A DNA stretch of 8,700 nucleotides from contig DWUW01000017.1 of the NCBI GenBank assembly GCA_019120525.1, positions 1 through 8,700 of the forward strand, written 5' to 3'. Origin of the DNA: Candidatus Eisenbergiella stercorigallinarum (GTDB taxonomy: Bacteria; Bacillota; Clostridia; Lachnospirales; Lachnospiraceae). Positions 6,770 to 8,700 of this stretch are shown here, piece by piece. The notes under the pieces are model-generated. The model did not search any database, was not told where the DNA came from, and worked only from the letters and a program-made list of their open reading frames with translations. The translations under genes were made by a program, and so were the position numbers. The number at the start of each line of letters is the position of its first letter. Position 1 is the first letter of the stretch.

Positions 6770-7906
6770 ATGCAAAGCAAAAAACTGAAAGCTGCTGTCG
6801 TCGGCCTTGGGTTCGGAGGCGCTTTTGTCCCGATCTGGAGGGATCATCCGGATGTGGCCTGCGTGGGGATCACCGACCTGGATGCCGGACGGACCCGGGA
6901 AGCCGCGGACGCTTTCCGGATCCCGAAGACCTATTCCTGCCTGGAGGAAATCCTGGAGGACAGCGAGGTTGACGCCGTCCATCTCGTCACCTGTATCCCG
7001 GACCACGCGGAGCAGACCGTCCGCGTGCTGGAGGCCGGAAAGCACTGTGCCTGCACGGTCCCCATGGCCACGTCCCTCGCGGACATCCGGCGGATCATGG
7101 CAGCCGTGAGAAAATCCGGCAAAAAATATATGATGATGGAGACCACGCTTTATACCTACCACTTTTTCCATGTGAAGCAGCTGCTGGACAGCGGGGAGCT
7201 GGGACGGATCCAGTTCATGCGCGGTTCCCATTACCAGGATATGGAAAACTGGCCCGCCTACTGGAACGGCCTTCCCCCCTTCTGGTACGGCACCCACGCC
7301 ATCGCGCCCATGGTGGCGCTCTCCGGCAGCCGGATCGGGAGCGTCTCCTGCCTGGGCTCCGGCACCATGGCGCAGGAGCGCATGCGCACCTATGGGAACC
7401 CCTTCCCTGTGGAAAGCGCCCATTTCCGTTTCGACAACGGGCTTGCGGCGGAAGCGACCCGCTCCCTTTTTGAAACGGCCCGGGTCTATCAGGAAGGCCT
7501 CTTCGTCTATGGAAGCAGGAAATCCTTTGAATGGGGCTTTTCAGACGGGGACGCCCCGTATATTACGGAGCTTTCCGACAGCCTGCCGGGGATGCGGGGA
7601 CGGCAGACGCCGTATCACGCCGCCTCCCTTACGAACTTCTACTCCGACCTTCCCGAAGCGCTGTGGCCCTATACCGTCGGGGAGGGCTACGACGCGACCA
7701 ATCCCCAGCTTTCTCTGAGCAAAGGGGCCGGGGCAGGCCATCACGGTTCCCACGCCCACCTGGTCAATGAATTCGTAAGGAGCATCCTGGACGACAGGCG
7801 TCCCCGGGTGGACGAGGTACTTGCCGCCAACATCACCGCCGCCGGGATCTGCGCCCATGAATCCGCCCTGCGCGGCGGCGAATGGATCACCGTTCCCAGA
7901 TTCTGA
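6770..7906 (+). CDS. Gfo/Idh/MocA-family NAD(P)-dependent oxidoreductase lacking the EKP lysine
   Basis: A cytosolic protein of 378 residues with an N-terminal Rossmann fold (about 1-125) and the Gfo/Idh/MocA C-terminal sheet domain. The dinucleotide loop is GLGFGG at 12-17, with an acidic strand end near Asp36. VHLVTCIPDHA (70-80) and the C-terminal segment near 324-362, rich in His and Gly and then helical, fit the family. Members oxidise or epimerise sugars, inositols or sugar-like compounds; some (GH109) cleave glycosides by a redox route. At the usual EKP motif this protein reads CTVPMATS: Thr96 and Val97 replace Glu and Lys, so the lysine that normally contacts nicotinamide and substrate is absent. 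His176 in GTHAIAPM is a candidate catalytic residue. ATG 6770 is chosen because AGAAAGG (6754-6760) is nine bases upstream and GLGFGG then falls at the normal place. A longer frame from 6581 would overlap the AraC start and add an unlikely basic leader. A clan GH-A hydrolase follows after 46 bases. Confidence 0.9.
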   Translation: MQSKKLKAAVVGLGFGGAFVPIWRDHPDVACVGITDLDAGRTREAADAFRIPKTYSCLEEILEDSEVDAVHLVTCIPDHAEQTVRVLEAGKHCACTVPMATSLADIRRIMAAVRKSGKKYMMMETTLYTYHFFHVKQLLDSGELGRIQFMRGSHYQDMENWPAYWNGLPPFWYGTHAIAPMVALSGSRIGSVSCLGSGTMAQERMRTYGNPFPVESAHFRFDNGLAAEATRSLFETARVYQEGLFVYGSRKSFEWGFSDGDAPYITELSDSLPGMRGRQTPYHAASLTNFYSDLPEALWPYTVGEGYDATNPQLSLSKGAGAGHHGSHAHLVNEFVRSILDDRRPRVDEVLAANITAAGICAHESALRGGEWITVPRF

Positions 7907-7937
7907 CGGGAAAGAAGAACAAAAAGTACGGACAAAA

Positions 7938-7947
7938 AAGGAGGAGG
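7938..7947 (+). promoter_or_regulatory. Strong ribosome binding site fixing the glycosidase start
   Basis: AAGGAGGAGG ends five bases before the ATG at 7953; its inner GGAGG (7940-7944) is eight bases away. It is among the strongest ribosome binding sites in the window and settles the start of the right-edge gene, suggesting the glycosidase is well translated. Confidence 0.8.
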
Positions 7948-7952
7948 ATATC

Positions 7953-8700
7953 ATGAAACCGTTAAAGGACTACAGTTTTGTCAGGGGCTTCAATTACACC
8001 CAGAGCAACGTGTGGACCGATGTGAACTTCTGGGAGGAATATGACCACGACATCGTGGAAAGGGACCTGGGCTACGCCGAACGGCTGCGGCTGAACAGCG
8101 CCCGCATCTTCTTAACCTATTCTTCCTACATCAAGAACCCGCAGCAGTTTCTTTCCAACGTGAAGGATTTTGTCCGGACCGCCTGGAAGCACGGGATTTC
8201 CACGAATCCCATCATCTACCACGGCATGCGCTTCCTGCCGGAGGATCTTGGGGAAAGGCATGCGGGAGGGCCGCTTTCCTTCCCAAAGACGCTGGAGGAT
8301 AAGAGCTGCTGGGTGCTTGGGGAAAAATATTTTGACGATCTCTACGATGCCATCGGGAACGAGCCGGGCCTTCTGTTCTGGGATATTTCCAATGAACCGG
8401 GATTCCGGGTCGGCAACGCGACCTGGTATGAGCAGGAACCGGAATATGCCCGCGCCTGGGAGGATACCCCGGACCTGGAAGCGGTCCGCGCTAGGCAGGA
8501 GCTGATCTGGGAATTCATCCGGCATTTCTGCAGATATGTCAAGCAGAAGGATCCGGTAAACGCCATCGGCATCGGCAATACCTTCATCTACGAAACGGAG
8601 CCCAGCGGCACCGCGGAGCTGGTGGATATCATCGTTTTCCACGACTACAGCGAAACCGGTTCCCGGATCCGCGGGATCTATGACCAGGCAAAGGCGCTGG
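7953..8700 (+). CDS. Clan GH-A glycoside hydrolase, GH5-like (3' end beyond window)
   Basis: The frame is open from ATG 7953 to the window edge, giving 249 residues of a larger protein. The visible part fits a GH-A (beta/alpha)8 barrel. RGFNY at 11-15 is the first strand, ARIFL at 50-54 carries the strand-2 Arg51, and LLFWDISNEPG at 140-150 contains the Asn147-Glu148 pair expected as the acid/base. VFHDY at 228-232 matches the conserved His-x-Tyr near strand 6. The catalytic nucleophile Glu on strand 7 should lie beyond the edge. There is no signal peptide, so it probably works in the cytoplasm on an imported glycoside or oligosaccharide. It lies 46 bases after the oxidoreductase on the same strand with no terminator between, so the two are likely cotranscribed. 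The clan is confident. Family (GH5 or a near relative) and substrate (beta-mannoside, beta-glucoside, beta-xyloside or other) cannot be decided from this part. Confidence 0.85.
   Translation, partial: MKPLKDYSFVRGFNYTQSNVWTDVNFWEEYDHDIVERDLGYAERLRLNSARIFLTYSSYIKNPQQFLSNVKDFVRTAWKHGISTNPIIYHGMRFLPEDLGERHAGGPLSFPKTLEDKSCWVLGEKYFDDLYDAIGNEPGLLFWDISNEPGFRVGNATWYEQEPEYARAWEDTPDLEAVRARQELIWEFIRHFCRYVKQKDPVNAIGIGNTFIYETEPSGTAELVDIIVFHDYSETGSRIRGIYDQAKAL

Noticed and set aside
1..8700. Mobile elements, CRISPR arrays, RNA genes or riboswitches
   Set aside because: I saw no transposase or integrase motifs, no regularly spaced direct repeats longer than about 10 bases, no cloverleaf-like tRNA sequence and no recognisable riboswitch core. 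This was judged by eye; covariance-model searches would be decisive.

Overview
The window looks like ordinary chromosomal DNA from a fairly GC-rich gut-type Clostridia, most likely Lachnospiraceae. That is an inference from strong AGGAGG-type ribosome binding sites, Firmicutes-style tandem ABC exporter genes, an M18 aminopeptidase, and an AraC-controlled sugar locus. No marker gene fixes the taxon. I see no rRNA, tRNA, CRISPR array, insertion sequence, integrase or phage gene, and no gap over 300 bases without a gene.

Left part (1-4280, + strand): a small four-helix membrane protein of unknown function lies at the left edge. An AT-rich leader of about 155 bases follows, then two abutting genes for the halves of a heterodimeric ABC exporter of the BmrC/BmrD, LmrC/LmrD or TM287/TM288 type. 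The first subunit has a degenerate Walker B and H-loop. The second has a canonical Walker B and H-loop but an altered signature motif. Paired as a heterodimer, all the deviations fall in the same composite ATP site. A near-ideal 14-bp stem-loop closes the operon.

Middle part (4309-6599, - strand): an M18 aminopeptidase with all the expected metal and catalytic residues has its own predicted promoter in the short gap behind an AraC-family regulator. It is probably a housekeeping peptidase and unrelated to its neighbours.

Right part (5727-8700): the AraC regulator is divergent from a Gfo/Idh/MocA-type NAD(P)-dependent oxidoreductase. That gene is followed after 46 bases by a clan GH-A (GH5-like) glycoside hydrolase that runs off the right edge. 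Regulator, oxidoreductase and glycosidase form a plausible carbohydrate-utilisation locus. Both enzymes appear cytoplasmic, so the substrate would be an imported or intracellular glycoside. The oxidoreductase lacks the usual EKP lysine and has T-V-P instead. This makes the locus the best candidate here for undescribed chemistry, although the gene families themselves are well known.
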